14,892 nt of DNA from an uncultured Pelosinus sp. (GCA_900550105.1 URQW01000066.1:1-14892); one strand, 5' to 3'; shown: positions 1 to 6,374, numbered from the stretch's first letter. The notes: a model not told the origin generated them from the sequence alone. Numbers and translations are program-made.

Positions 1-75
1 AGAATCACACTGTCTGGTCCGGCGGCGGAACTAGCTGCTAGTGAAGAAGTCCGCAAGGCTTATCTCGGCGGCTAA
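1..75 (+). CDS. livF: 3' end of branched-chain amino acid ABC transporter ATP-binding protein (LivF-like), partial
   Basis: The window opens inside a gene: frame 1 reads 25 codons to a TAA at 73-75. The visible residues end ...EEVRKAYLGG, and the stretch SGPAAELAASEEVRKAYLGG is the characteristic C-terminus of LivF, one of the two cytoplasmic ATPases of the high-affinity branched-chain amino acid (LIV) importer. Family members usually end in a form of E(E/D)VRKAYLG(G/E). All catalytic motifs lie upstream of the window. No terminator is visible between this stop and the next gene 59 bases on, so co-transcription with the AcuB-like gene is likely. LivG ends differently, so LivF is the better call, though only 25 residues support it. 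Confidence 0.75.
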   Translation, partial: RITLSGPAAELAASEEVRKAYLGG

Positions 76-134
76 AGCGGCATGCTTTGACGGCTGCAAT
101 GGTTAAAGCAAAAGACTAATAAGGGGTGAGTGTC

Positions 135-779
135 ATGTTTGTAGCAAATCGGATGACGAAAGATCCAGTTACGGTTGCACCGGATATACCTGTTTTGGAA
201 GCGAAGGAGCTATTAAAAACTCATAAGTTTCGCCGTCTGCCTGTTGTAAGAGACGGAAAGCTCGTGGGGATTGTTACAGACCGCGATTTACGGGCAGCTT
301 CAGCATCGCCGGCTACGACTTTATCGGTTCATGAACTCAACTACCTACTTGCCAAAATGAAAGTCTCTGACATTATGAAGAAAAATGTGCTTACGATTGC
401 CGCTGATGCAACCATTGAAGAGGCAGCTCTGGTTATGTATCGGGAAAAAATCGGCGGCCTTATTGTCGTAGATGAGCAGAAGGCGCCTATCGGGATTATT
501 ACGGAAACGGATATTTTTAAATGCTTTGTTGATGTTATGGGATTGAACGAAGGGAAGACCCGCCTAACTATTGGGGTACCTGATCAGATCGGCGTACTTC
601 ATCAGATTACCGGCGTATTTTCTGAGCTTGGTATTAATATTGGCAGTTTAGCTTTGCTTGCTGGGCAAGGCGTTAAAAGCGAAATGATTATTCGCGCTGA
701 TATTGATGATTTGCCACTGCTCACGAAGAAACTGGGCGAAAAAGGCTACCCTGTACTTCATGTAGCACAGATCGGCTAA
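135..779 (+). CDS. acuB: AcuB-like CBS-CBS-ACT domain regulatory protein
   Basis: A 214-residue soluble protein, the same length and architecture as Bacillus AcuB. It has a CBS domain at about 5-57 (MTKDPVTV opening, LVGIVTDRDLR closing), a second at about 76-132 (VSDIMKKNVLTI opening, PIGIITETDIF closing), and an ACT domain at about 143-207 (RLTIGVPDQIGVLHQITGVF). CBS pairs usually bind adenosine nucleotides and ACT domains usually bind amino acids, so this is probably a ligand-sensing regulator without its own catalysis. A GTG at 126 is in frame, but it lies in the AAGGGGTGAG ribosome binding site (121-130), so ATG 135 is chosen. Its position right behind livF suggests a link to branched-chain amino acid status rather than to acetoin use; that is inference, and no acuA or acuC is visible here. 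Confidence 0.85.
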   Translation: MFVANRMTKDPVTVAPDIPVLEAKELLKTHKFRRLPVVRDGKLVGIVTDRDLRAASASPATTLSVHELNYLLAKMKVSDIMKKNVLTIAADATIEEAALVMYREKIGGLIVVDEQKAPIGIITETDIFKCFVDVMGLNEGKTRLTIGVPDQIGVLHQITGVFSELGINIGSLALLAGQGVKSEMIIRADIDDLPLLTKKLGEKGYPVLHVAQIG

Positions 780-799
780 AAAGATTTACACCGATTTTT
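771..799 (+). terminator. weak candidate terminator after acuB
   Basis: ATCGG (771-775) can pair with CCGAT (791-795), with an inner TAA/TTA helix, and TTTT follows. The helix is short and interrupted and overlaps a possible -35 element of the next transcript, so it may be fortuitous. Confidence 0.25.
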
Positions 800-816
800 G
801 AATATGCTAATATAAT
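785..816 (+). promoter_or_regulatory. probable sigma-A promoter for the CDF exporter leader
   Basis: TTTACA (785-790) is followed after 17 bases by TAATAT (808-813). An exact TATAAT lies three bases further on (811-816, 20-base spacing). Either -10 would start transcription at about 820, immediately before the structured leader. The choice between the two is open. Confidence 0.5.
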
Positions 817-820
817 AAAA

Positions 821-885
821 TAGGATCAGACGACCGAACCTTCGGTGCAGTCGGGCTAAAGCAGCAGGAATCATCCTGTGGGACC
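821..885 (+). promoter_or_regulatory. candidate NiCo (Ni2+/Co2+) riboswitch aptamer
   Basis: The leader of the CDF exporter carries strings resembling the NiCo (czcD) riboswitch core: GCAGTCGGGCT at 847-857, AAAGC at 858-862 and CTGTGGGAC at 876-884. Helices that fit the fold are P2 ACCGA/TCGGT (833-837 with 842-846), a very short P3 around 855-862 with loop TAAA, and P4 CAGGA/TCCTG (865-869 with 874-878), which is followed directly by TGGGAC. P1 is poorly resolved (perhaps TAGG 821-824 with 888-891) and P3 is shorter than in the examples I recall. Known NiCo RNAs sit before CDF or other metal-efflux genes and raise expression when Ni2+ or Co2+ binds. The gene context and the overlapping terminator agree with that. 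Family assignment is from memory of the consensus, hence moderate confidence. Confidence 0.6.
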
Positions 886-922
886 ACCTTAGTGTGGTAT
901 CCCCAGGATGATTTTAACTTTT
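868..922 (+). terminator. conditional intrinsic terminator (expression platform of the CDF leader)
   Basis: AATCATCCT (869-877) pairs with AGGATGATT (905-913). Inside are GGGA/TCCC (880-883 with 900-903) and CCAC/GTGG (884-887 with 894-897), closing on a six-base loop. TTTT-AAC-TTTTT follows at 912-923, immediately before the GGAGGG ribosome binding site at 924-929. The left arm consists of the same bases used by P4 and by the conserved GGGA of the candidate NiCo aptamer, so the two folds exclude each other. This predicts termination without metal and read-through with metal. Confidence 0.75.
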
Positions 923-934
923 TGGAGGGATAGG

Positions 935-1873
935 ATGAATGCCAATGAAGCGGCTCGATTAAAGAAGGGAGCTGCCCGACTTTCTGTAATATCCAATAGT
1001 TTACTTGTTTTAACAAAACTTGTTGTAGGTATCATGACAGGCGCCGTCAGTATCATATCAGAGGCAGCCCATTCCGCGGTTGATCTTATGGCCGCGATTA
1101 TCGCTTTTTATGCCGTTCGCCAATCGAGCGTTCCGCCTGATGCCGATCATGCCTACGGCCATGGGAAAATAGAAAATATTTCCGCTATGGTGGAAGCTGT
1201 TCTGATTATTGCGGCGGCTTTATGGATTGTCTATGAGGCGGTTGATAAGTTCTATACAGCGGCGCCACCGGAAAATTTGCCTTATGGCATTGCTGTTATG
1301 GCGCTTTCGATCATCGTAAATTTTTTCGTAACGGATCGCTTGCTAAAAGTAGCGAAAGAAACCGAATCAGCAGCGCTCGAAGCCGATGCGCTTCATTTGC
1401 GGGCTGATATTTGGACGTCCATTGGCGTTCTCGTCGGTTTAGTTTTAATGGAACTTACCGGCTGGCATTTTATCGATCCGGCTATAGCTCTGTTTGTAGC
1501 GCTTATTGTATTTCGGGCGGGTTATAAAATGACGAAACAGAGTATGTATCAATTAACTGATGTAAGTTTACCGGCCTGCGAGGAAGCCAATATTGAGCAA
1601 ATCATTTGCAGCCATCCAGAGGTCATTGCTTTTCATCGGCTACGAACACGACGCAGCGGCAGTTATCGACTGATTGATGTCCATATCATATTAAATAAGA
1701 ATATGCATCTTGATAAGGCCCATGCTGTATGTGATATGCTGGAGCAAGAAATAAAGCAAAGCTTTGGCTTATGTGATGTGATTATTCATACAGAGCCTTG
1801 CGACTACCACGATGGCATTGGGGCTTGTCCTTTGCCGCCAGTGGAAGATGGAAAGGATAGACGGGAAGGCTAA
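935..1873 (+). CDS. cation diffusion facilitator (CDF) family metal efflux transporter
   Basis: A 312-residue inner-membrane protein of normal CDF length that should export divalent metal ions by proton antiport as a dimer. About six membrane segments fill residues 15-200, followed by a cytoplasmic C-terminal domain (about 210-300). The transport site is given by SEAAHSAVD (H46, D50) and DALHLRAD (H154, D158), that is HxxxD in both helices. DHAYGHGKIE (71-80) is the conserved cytoplasmic His-rich segment. ATG 935 is chosen because GGAGGG (924-929) lies six bases upstream; an in-frame ATG at 908 lies inside the terminator hairpin. The candidate NiCo leader points to Ni2+ and/or Co2+ as substrate, whereas sequence alone would also allow Zn, Fe or Mn. 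Its stop codon sits in the loop of a strong terminator and overlaps the end of the convergent gene. Confidence 0.9.
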   Translation: MNANEAARLKKGAARLSVISNSLLVLTKLVVGIMTGAVSIISEAAHSAVDLMAAIIAFYAVRQSSVPPDADHAYGHGKIENISAMVEAVLIIAAALWIVYEAVDKFYTAAPPENLPYGIAVMALSIIVNFFVTDRLLKVAKETESAALEADALHLRADIWTSIGVLVGLVLMELTGWHFIDPAIALFVALIVFRAGYKMTKQSMYQLTDVSLPACEEANIEQIICSHPEVIAFHRLRTRRSGSYRLIDVHIILNKNMHLDKAHAVCDMLEQEIKQSFGLCDVIIHTEPCDYHDGIGACPLPPVEDGKDRREG

Positions 1874-1896
1874 GCCTTGGGCCGTCTATTTTTTTT
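1857..1896 (+). terminator. intrinsic terminator of the CDF gene
   Basis: ATAGACGG (1857-1864) pairs with CCGTCTAT (1882-1889), and AAGGC (1866-1870) pairs with GCCTT (1874-1878) around a TAA loop that is the CDF stop codon. A run of eight T covers 1889-1896. The hairpin also encodes the basic C-terminal tail of the opposite-strand gene. No T run follows it in the minus direction, so it should act on the plus strand only. Confidence 0.85.
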
Positions 1897-2706
1897 AGCT
1901 TCAGGAAAGTGCCAGATTTCTCTTTGAGACTTTACGGTTCGTGAGTGGGGAAGGTCAGCGTTGCTTGCGATTGAGGCGGGATCTGGATCAGATTGAGTTG
2001 GCGATTTCCGTGGGATGAGCGGATCTATCGGAGTATCGGAGTTGACTCGATCTTGGGAGGCTAAGGAAGGCTCTATCAGTGGTTCAGCTTGGGCTGAACT
2101 TTTTTGAGCCGAAGATGGATCTGCCAGTGTATCAGCCTCTGCTTCTTTTTCGGCTGGAGTTTTTCTGAGAGTCGACGGCGGTGGTGTCATCGTTGTGGGG
2201 GGCGGAGCGGTTGCCATCGGCGGCGGGGCTGCTGCCGTTTTGGTTTTGACAGGATTTTTTGGTGTTAAAATGCCCTCAAGGGAAGGCTCGGGGCCACCAT
2301 CATCAGGTACGCAGGAGCAACGAATTTGATCAAGCAGACGGCGCAAGAGCTCAAGCTGTAAAATTTGTTCGCCTGTATGGTAAGGCGTATCTACCGCCAT
2401 ATTGCGATTTGCCAGAATCCGAAATAAGTCGACAGGCGCACTGGTTACGCCAAGAAAGTCGCTGGTAAAGGAAATTTTGCATAAGAGTAGATCGAGAAAA
2501 ATATCAATCAACGTACCGGCGTTATCCATGCGTAGAACGGCCCGTTCAAAAACCTCTTTTGGTACGCCCGGTGTCCGCTGAATTTCCTCAGCGGCGCCAA
2601 CGAGCAGTCTTTGGGAAGCGACGAGAACTTGATAATTTGGCATAACAGCGTTAATGTCAGCCATAATGGTTGTAATAATTTCCTGGGAAAGGTTAGCCAA
2701 AATCAT
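1870..2706 (-). CDS. unrecognised protein with helical N-terminal half and Pro/Ser/Thr-rich tail
   Basis: 278 residues; I do not recognise the family. Residues 1-135 look like a compact, mostly helical domain (MPNYQVLVASQRLLVGAAEE, then a VFERAVLRMDNAGTLIDIFL region), with no clear membrane span or signal peptide. About 140-265 is low-complexity and rich in Pro, Ser, Thr and Ala, including several PPP runs, and the end is strongly basic (KKNRRPKA). No Cys/His metal motif or nucleotide-binding motif is visible. The coding direction is supported by GGGAGGAG just upstream. That site touches ATG 2706 but is ideally spaced (6 bases) from TTG at 2700-2698, so translation may begin two codons later (MANLSQEI...). 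The gene is convergent with the CDF gene, overlapping it by four bases, and divergent from the MscS gene. A role cannot be inferred. Confidence 0.65.
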   Translation of the reverse strand: MILANLSQEIITTIMADINAVMPNYQVLVASQRLLVGAAEEIQRTPGVPKEVFERAVLRMDNAGTLIDIFLDLLLCKISFTSDFLGVTSAPVDLFRILANRNMAVDTPYHTGEQILQLELLRRLLDQIRCSCVPDDGGPEPSLEGILTPKNPVKTKTAAAPPPMATAPPPTTMTPPPSTLRKTPAEKEAEADTLADPSSAQKSSAQAEPLIEPSLASQDRVNSDTPIDPLIPRKSPTQSDPDPASIASNADLPHSRTVKSQREIWHFPEAKKNRRPKA

Positions 2707-2872
2707 CTCCTCCCTTCTGGTTTACTATATGAGAAAAACTGCAAGATTAGGACGGCGCTTTAGGCGGTAAGCAGGAATTTGCCTACTCTAAGTGGTAATA
2801 AGCATAAGATGTTTTTTCTAATAATAGCAACTTAGGAGAAGCCATAGGCTGCTATGTATAAAGGAGGGTAAA

Positions 2873-3706
2873 GTGAGCGATATTATATCGGCAAGTGTAC
2901 TGTTAGACATTGGCAGCCATTTGTTCCGGCTGGCCCTCATTGTAATCATTACCGTTTTTTCTTTGCGATTTATTGGCGTGGTCGTCGACCATTTGTTTAT
3001 GCCGAAACCAGGGAGCACTTTTTTTTACTTGGAAGAACGGCGGGCAAAAACGCTAACAGCGCTATTAAAGAGTATTATTCGCTATTCCGTTTATTTTTTT
3101 GCCGGGATTTCCGTACTCCACGAATTTCAGATTGATACAACATCGATTTTAGCTGGTGCGGGGATTTTGGGGCTTGCTGTCGGTTTTGGCGCACAAAGTT
3201 TGGTGAAAGATGCCATCACTGGTTTTTTCATCATTTTAGAAGATCAATATTCCGTAGGCGATTATATTGCCTGTGGCTCCTTAGCGGGAACGGTTGAGGA
3301 AGTGGGCTTTCGCGTAACAAAACTGCGTGATGCGAACGGCATTTTGCATATTATCCCCAATGGCACAATTCAGCTTGTGAGTAATCATACCAGAGGGCAT
3401 ACGTTGGCGGTCGTTCTTGTACCTGTCAGCTATGAAGCGGATCTTGATCAAGTTTTTTCTCTGTTGGATCAGATTTGCCACGATGTAAAAGAAGAACTTG
3501 ATGTAGTTTTGGCTTTGCCGCAGGTTCTTGGCGTCGTGGAACTGAAGGACATGAATCTCGTCATTAAAATACTCGCGCAGACAGTACCGCTACAGCAAGG
3601 AAAAGTTGAGACGCTGTTGCGTTATAAAATCAAGCAGGCATTTGAAGCGGCAGAAATTCCTCGTCCGCAGTTTTTTGGGCCTGAGGCAGTAAAGGAGAAG
3701 AAGTAG
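2873..3706 (+). CDS. small-conductance mechanosensitive channel, MscS family
   Basis: 277 residues, close to the 286 of E. coli MscS. It would form a heptameric membrane channel that opens under membrane tension to release solutes after osmotic downshift. Three membrane helices are visible at about 16-42, 64-85 and 90-122. The third is the Gly/Ala-rich pore helix (AGAGILGLAVGFGAQSLVKD, 94-113), the family's hallmark, followed by the beta domain (EDQYSVGDYI, then HIIPNGTI) and an alpha-beta C-terminal domain. The GTG start at 2873 follows AAGGAGGG (2861-2868). The stop codon directly abuts the ATG of the DUF951 gene, so the two are surely co-transcribed. No convincing promoter was found in 2707-2872. 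Confidence 0.9.
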   Translation: MSDIISASVLLDIGSHLFRLALIVIITVFSLRFIGVVVDHLFMPKPGSTFFYLEERRAKTLTALLKSIIRYSVYFFAGISVLHEFQIDTTSILAGAGILGLAVGFGAQSLVKDAITGFFIILEDQYSVGDYIACGSLAGTVEEVGFRVTKLRDANGILHIIPNGTIQLVSNHTRGHTLAVVLVPVSYEADLDQVFSLLDQICHDVKEELDVVLALPQVLGVVELKDMNLVIKILAQTVPLQQGKVETLLRYKIKQAFEAAEIPRPQFFGPEAVKEKK

Positions 3707-3913
3707 ATGATTGTACGCTATGATGTAGGCGATGTAGTGAAAATGAAAAAAACTCACCCCTGCGGCGGCAGTGAGTGGGAGATTTATCGAACCGGAATTG
3801 ATTTTGGCATTACCTGCTTGACTTGCGGTCGAAAGGTTATGGTGCCGCGCGTGAAATTTGAAAAGGCCGTAAAGACTATACTTAGAAAAGCCGGAGCGAC
3901 CGATTCCAAATGA
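3707..3913 (+). CDS. DUF951 family small protein
   Basis: 68 residues matching the DUF951 pattern: a VGDVVKMKKTHPCGG opening, EW(E/K)I..TG.D.. in the middle, and a C..CGRKVMVPR segment. HPC (H18, C20) plus CxxC (C37, C40) could bind a metal ion, a suggestion from residue spacing only. The family has no established function that I know of and is common in Bacillota, often next to an MscS channel and ychF as here. The ATG follows the MscS stop codon without a gap, with AAAGGAGAAG about 5-10 bases upstream, so translational coupling is likely. Confidence 0.85.
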   Translation: MIVRYDVGDVVKMKKTHPCGGSEWEIYRTGIDFGITCLTCGRKVMVPRVKFEKAVKTILRKAGATDSK

Positions 3914-3968
3914 TTTAGACGGACTGATTCGCTGGGGAGAAGAGAGGCTTTTCCCTGGCATTTTTCTG

Positions 3969-3977
3969 TGCTATGAT
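3969..3977 (+). promoter_or_regulatory. extended -10 promoter for ychF
   Basis: TGCTATGAT is an extended -10 (TGn plus TATGAT) with no good -35 at the right distance. Transcription would begin at about 3984, giving a leader of about 32 bases before the ychF start. Read-through from the DUF951 gene is also possible because no strong terminator separates them. Confidence 0.45.
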
Positions 3978-4015
3978 AGCTTTATAGATTTTGAAGATAA
4001 AGGTGGAACTATTTG

Positions 4016-5125
4016 ATGAGTACAAATTTAGAAGTCGGTATTGTCGGTTTGCCTAATGTGGGCAAGAGTACTTTATTTAATGCGATTACCAAAGCAGGCG
4101 CCGAGGCCGCTAATTATCCTTTTTGCACGATTGAGCCGAATGTTGGCGTAGTAGAAGTGCCTGATGAACGGTTGACTCGTTTGGAAACCATGTTTAAACC
4201 GAAAAAAACTACACCTACGGCTATGCGATTTGTTGATATTGCCGGCCTGGTTAAAGGCGCTTCGACTGGTGAAGGTCTCGGCAATAAATTTCTTGCCCAT
4301 ATTCGGGAAGTTGATGCGGTAGCGCAAGTCGTTCGTTGCTTTGCCGACGAAAATGTAACCCACGTGGAAGGCGGCCTTGATCCGCTTCGAGATATTGAAA
4401 TTATTAATACAGAGCTTTGCCTGGCTGATTTGGAAACCGTGGAAAAACGGATGGAACGTCTTGGCAAAATGCTCAAAAGCGCCGATAAGAAAAAAGCGCA
4501 AGAAGAACTCGATCTTTTGAATAAAGTAAAAGCTTCCCTCGAAGAGGCCCAACCGGCTAGACGGATTGGTCTGACGGAAGATGAAATAGCCGCTTTAAAG
4601 GAATTGACGCTTCTGACATTAAAACCAGCCTTGTTTGTAGCGAACTTAGGCGAAGACGAAGTGGCTGAGCCGGAAAGCAATGCTAATTATTTGAAAGTAA
4701 AAGAATACGCCGAAGGGGAGCAGGCGGCTGTAATTGCCGTTTGCGCTAAGATCGAATCAGAAATTGCTGAACTCGATGATGAGGAAGCTCGGATGTTTTT
4801 AGCGGACTTAGGACTTACTGAGTCTGGTCTTGATAAGCTCATTAAAGCAAGCTATTCTCTCCTTGGTCTCATGACTTTCTTTACGGCCGGTGAACAAGAA
4901 GTTAGAGCCTGGACGATTCGGCGTGATACGAAAGCGCCGCAAGCGGCCGGAAAAATTCATACTGATATCGAGCGGGGCTTTATTCGCGCTGAAATCGTCT
5001 CTTTCTCTGATCTTATGGCGTCAGGCTCCAATCAGGCGGCGAAAGAAAAGGGCCTTGTTCGTCTCGAAGGCAAGGAATATATTATGCAAGATGGCGATGT
5101 TACCTATTTTAGGTTTAATGTGTAA
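4016..5125 (+). CDS. ychF: redox-regulated ATPase/GTPase YchF (OLA1 family)
   Basis: 369 residues, near the usual 363. A cytoplasmic Obg-related P-loop NTPase that prefers ATP, binds ribosomes and is tied to translation and oxidative-stress responses. Visible motifs are G1 GLPNVGKS (11-18), the switch I region NYPFCTIEPN (33-42), G3 DIAG (74-77), and NLGE (210-213) in place of NKxD, which is the basis of the family's ATP preference. An alpha-helical coiled-coil insertion spans about 130-185 and a C-terminal TGS domain about 285-367 (ending DGDVTYFRFNV). ATG 4016 is preferred over the preceding in-frame TTG at 4013; AAAGGTGG lies nine bases upstream. Two long antisense reading frames inside this gene are shadows. 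Confidence 0.97.
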   Translation: MSTNLEVGIVGLPNVGKSTLFNAITKAGAEAANYPFCTIEPNVGVVEVPDERLTRLETMFKPKKTTPTAMRFVDIAGLVKGASTGEGLGNKFLAHIREVDAVAQVVRCFADENVTHVEGGLDPLRDIEIINTELCLADLETVEKRMERLGKMLKSADKKKAQEELDLLNKVKASLEEAQPARRIGLTEDEIAALKELTLLTLKPALFVANLGEDEVAEPESNANYLKVKEYAEGEQAAVIAVCAKIESEIAELDDEEARMFLADLGLTESGLDKLIKASYSLLGLMTFFTAGEQEVRAWTIRRDTKAPQAAGKIHTDIERGFIRAEIVSFSDLMASGSNQAAKEKGLVRLEGKEYIMQDGDVTYFRFNV

Positions 5126-5149
5126 GTCTTTTTGCGCTTTTGCTTGCTT

Positions 5150-5177
5150 TTGATAAAAGAATGATCTATACTATATT
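5150..5177 (+). promoter_or_regulatory. sigma-A promoter of the rpsF-ssb-rpsR operon
   Basis: TTGATA (5150-5155), a 16-base spacer and TATATT (5172-5177) make a near-consensus promoter with a predicted start near 5184. That leaves a leader of about 87 bases, unusually long and structured for so short a first gene. Confidence 0.65.
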
Positions 5178-5183
5178 AGTCAA

Positions 5184-5270
5184 GGACAAGTATCGGTTTT
5201 TTTTGGCTTAGGCCGAGAAACCCTTCCTGCCCCGCCACGGGGCCATTAGTCCAAAGGAGGAGGTGATTTC
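5184..5270 (+). promoter_or_regulatory. structured 5' leader of rpsF, possible S6:S18 autoregulatory site, with very strong ribosome binding site
   Basis: TTTGG (5202-5206) can pair with CCAAA (5251-5255), the latter running into the ribosome binding site. GGCC (5211-5214) can pair with GGCC (5241-5244), or alternatively CCCC (5230-5233) with GGGG (5239-5242) around GCCAC. CCG trinucleotides sit at 5213-5215 and 5232-5234. In other bacteria the S6:S18 complex represses its own mRNA through a CCG-bearing leader structure, so a similar control is plausible here. The ribosome binding region AAAGGAGGAGGTGAT (5253-5267) contains a ten-base perfect match to the 16S 3' end, only a few bases before the GTG. 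Confidence 0.45.
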
Positions 5271-5558
5271 GTGAGAAAGTACGAAGTCGTGTTTATTTTC
5301 CAAGTGTTAGAAGAAGAGGCTACAAATGCAGTTATTGCTAAATTTGAAAACCTCATCACTAACAATGGTGGTGAAATCGAAAAACTCGACCGTTGGGGTA
5401 AAAAACGGTTGGCTTATGAGATTAAAGACGTTATGGACGGCTACTATGTATTGGCAACGTTCAATGCAGAGCCGGCAGTTGTTAAAGAACTCGATCGTGT
5501 AGCTAAGATTACTGAAGAAGTTCTTAAGCACATGGTTGTTAAAGTAGACGAGAAATAA
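5271..5558 (+). CDS. rpsF: 30S ribosomal protein S6
   Basis: 95 residues, typical length for Bacillota S6, which binds the central domain of 16S rRNA as a dimer with S18. Recognisable features are the MRKYEVVFIF first strand, the central GGEIEKLDRWGKKRLAYEIKD block and GYYVLATFNAEP. The start is GTG, set by the strong ribosome binding site just before it. First gene of the classic rpsF-ssb-rpsR operon, with ssb 23 bases on. Confidence 0.98.
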   Translation: MRKYEVVFIFQVLEEEATNAVIAKFENLITNNGGEIEKLDRWGKKRLAYEIKDVMDGYYVLATFNAEPAVVKELDRVAKITEEVLKHMVVKVDEK

Positions 5559-5581
5559 TTACAGGCCAGGGAGATGAAACC

Positions 5582-5998
5582 ATGAATAAGGTTATACTAG
5601 TTGGTCGCCTTGCCCAAGATCCTGAAGTGCGTTATACGCAAACCGGCAAAGCAGTGGCATCTTTTTCACTTGCCGTAAATCGCTATTCCGGTCAAGGACA
5701 AAGCGAGGCCGATTTTATACCCATTGTGGCATGGGAAAAACTGGCCGAAATTTGTGGCAACAATCTAACCAAAGGACAACGGATCCTCGTTGAAGGTCGT
5801 TTAACGATCCGCTCCTATGAGGGCAATGATGGTCAAAAACGGCGTGTTGCCGAAGTTATTGCGCAAAATATGGAGTTCTTAGAACGAAAAGGTTCCCATG
5901 AGGCTAGTGGTGCTCCGGCGCCTAGCTCAAGTGCGAAACCGATTGACGCCAGTTCCTTTGGCAAAGAAGTCTTCCCTGAAGAGGAAATTCCATTTTAA
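5582..5998 (+). CDS. ssb: single-stranded DNA-binding protein
   Basis: 138 residues. The N-terminal OB fold (about 1-105) opens MNKVILVGRLAQDPEVRYT and includes FIPIVAWEKLAE and GQRILVEGRL. A short Ala/Ser/Pro-rich linker follows, then the acidic tip EEEIPF, which in this family recruits replication and repair partners. Acts as a tetramer covering single-stranded DNA. AGGGAGATG (5569-5577) serves as ribosome binding site. Sits between the two ribosomal protein genes whose products form a complex, the usual arrangement. Confidence 0.98.
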   Translation: MNKVILVGRLAQDPEVRYTQTGKAVASFSLAVNRYSGQGQSEADFIPIVAWEKLAEICGNNLTKGQRILVEGRLTIRSYEGNDGQKRRVAEVIAQNMEFLERKGSHEASGAPAPSSSAKPIDASSFGKEVFPEEEIPF

Positions 5999-6013
5999 AA
6001 GGGAGGTTATCAC

Positions 6014-6244
6014 GTGAAGCGCGAAAGAGGCAGAAAACCGAAGAAAAAAGTTTGTAGTTTCTGCGTTGATAAAATCGAACATATCGATTATAAAGACGTT
6101 CCCAGACTACGCCGTTATACGACTGAACGCGGCAAGATTTTACCGCGCCGTATTTCCGGCAACTGCGCCAAACATCAACGTCAGTTGACGATTGCCATTA
6201 AACGGGCAAGAAACATCGCTTTGTTGCCGTTTACAGCAGAATAA
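6014..6244 (+). CDS. rpsR: 30S ribosomal protein S18, zinc-binding (Cys-containing) form
   Basis: 76 residues, basic, ending with the conserved ARNIALLPFTAE. The core includes DYKDVPRLRRYTTERGKILP and RRISGNCAKHQRQLTIAIKRAR. CSFC (residues 14-17) plus the downstream C-x-x-H in NCAKH make this the C+ form, which is expected to hold zinc; many bacteria carry a C- paralogue for zinc limitation, and none is seen here. The GTG start follows AAAAGGGAGG (5997-6006). Last gene of the operon, followed within 15 bases by a strong terminator. Confidence 0.98.
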   Translation: MKRERGRKPKKKVCSFCVDKIEHIDYKDVPRLRRYTTERGKILPRRISGNCAKHQRQLTIAIKRARNIALLPFTAE

Positions 6245-6258
6245 ATCGGATATACATC

Positions 6259-6289
6259 AAGAGAGCTCTAGAGAGCTCTCTTTTTATTT
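6259..6289 (+). terminator. terminator of the rpsF-ssb-rpsR operon
   Basis: AAGAGAGCTC (6259-6268) pairs perfectly with GAGCTCTCTT (6273-6282) around a TAGA loop, followed by TTTATTT. The hairpin is also a tandem pair of the ten-mer AGAGAGCTCT (6260-6269 and 6270-6279), each copy itself containing the palindrome AGAGCTCT. Confidence 0.92.
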
Positions 6290-6316
6290 GACGAAATAAA
6301 GATCTTGTGTTAATTT
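6288..6316 (+). promoter_or_regulatory. candidate promoter for the M20 peptidase operon
   Basis: TTGACG (6288-6293), 17-base spacer, TAATTT (6311-6316), placed just after the ribosomal operon terminator. Predicted start is near 6323, giving a leader of about 115 bases. The -10 is weak, and the AT-rich stretch 6310-6335 offers other choices (TATAGA at 6320-6325). Confidence 0.45.
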
Positions 6317-6374
6317 TAATATAGATAAAATAAAAGCATTAAAACTTAACTTAACCGATCCCTTTTTATTCCGG

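Noticed and set aside
126..134. GTG start for the AcuB-like gene
   Set aside because: The GTG is part of the AAGGGGTGAG ribosome binding site. ATG 135 has correct spacing and gives the 214-residue length of AcuB.
2707..2872. Divergent promoters between the unrecognised gene and the MscS gene
   Set aside because: Only weak -10-like strings with wrong spacing to any -35 were found. A promoter must exist, but none can be placed with support.
3590..3961. Minus-strand reading frame of 123 codons over DUF951 and the MscS end
   Set aside because: It covers two recognisable plus-strand genes, and its Cys/Leu-rich product resembles nothing known.
4073..4680. Two long antisense reading frames (159 and 188 codons) inside ychF
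   Set aside because: They lie fully within a strongly conserved gene on the other strand and have no matching ribosome binding site or family resemblance.
5126..5160. Terminator for ychF in the T-rich stretch
   Set aside because: Only a five-base CTTTT/AAAAG hairpin is possible and no T run follows it.
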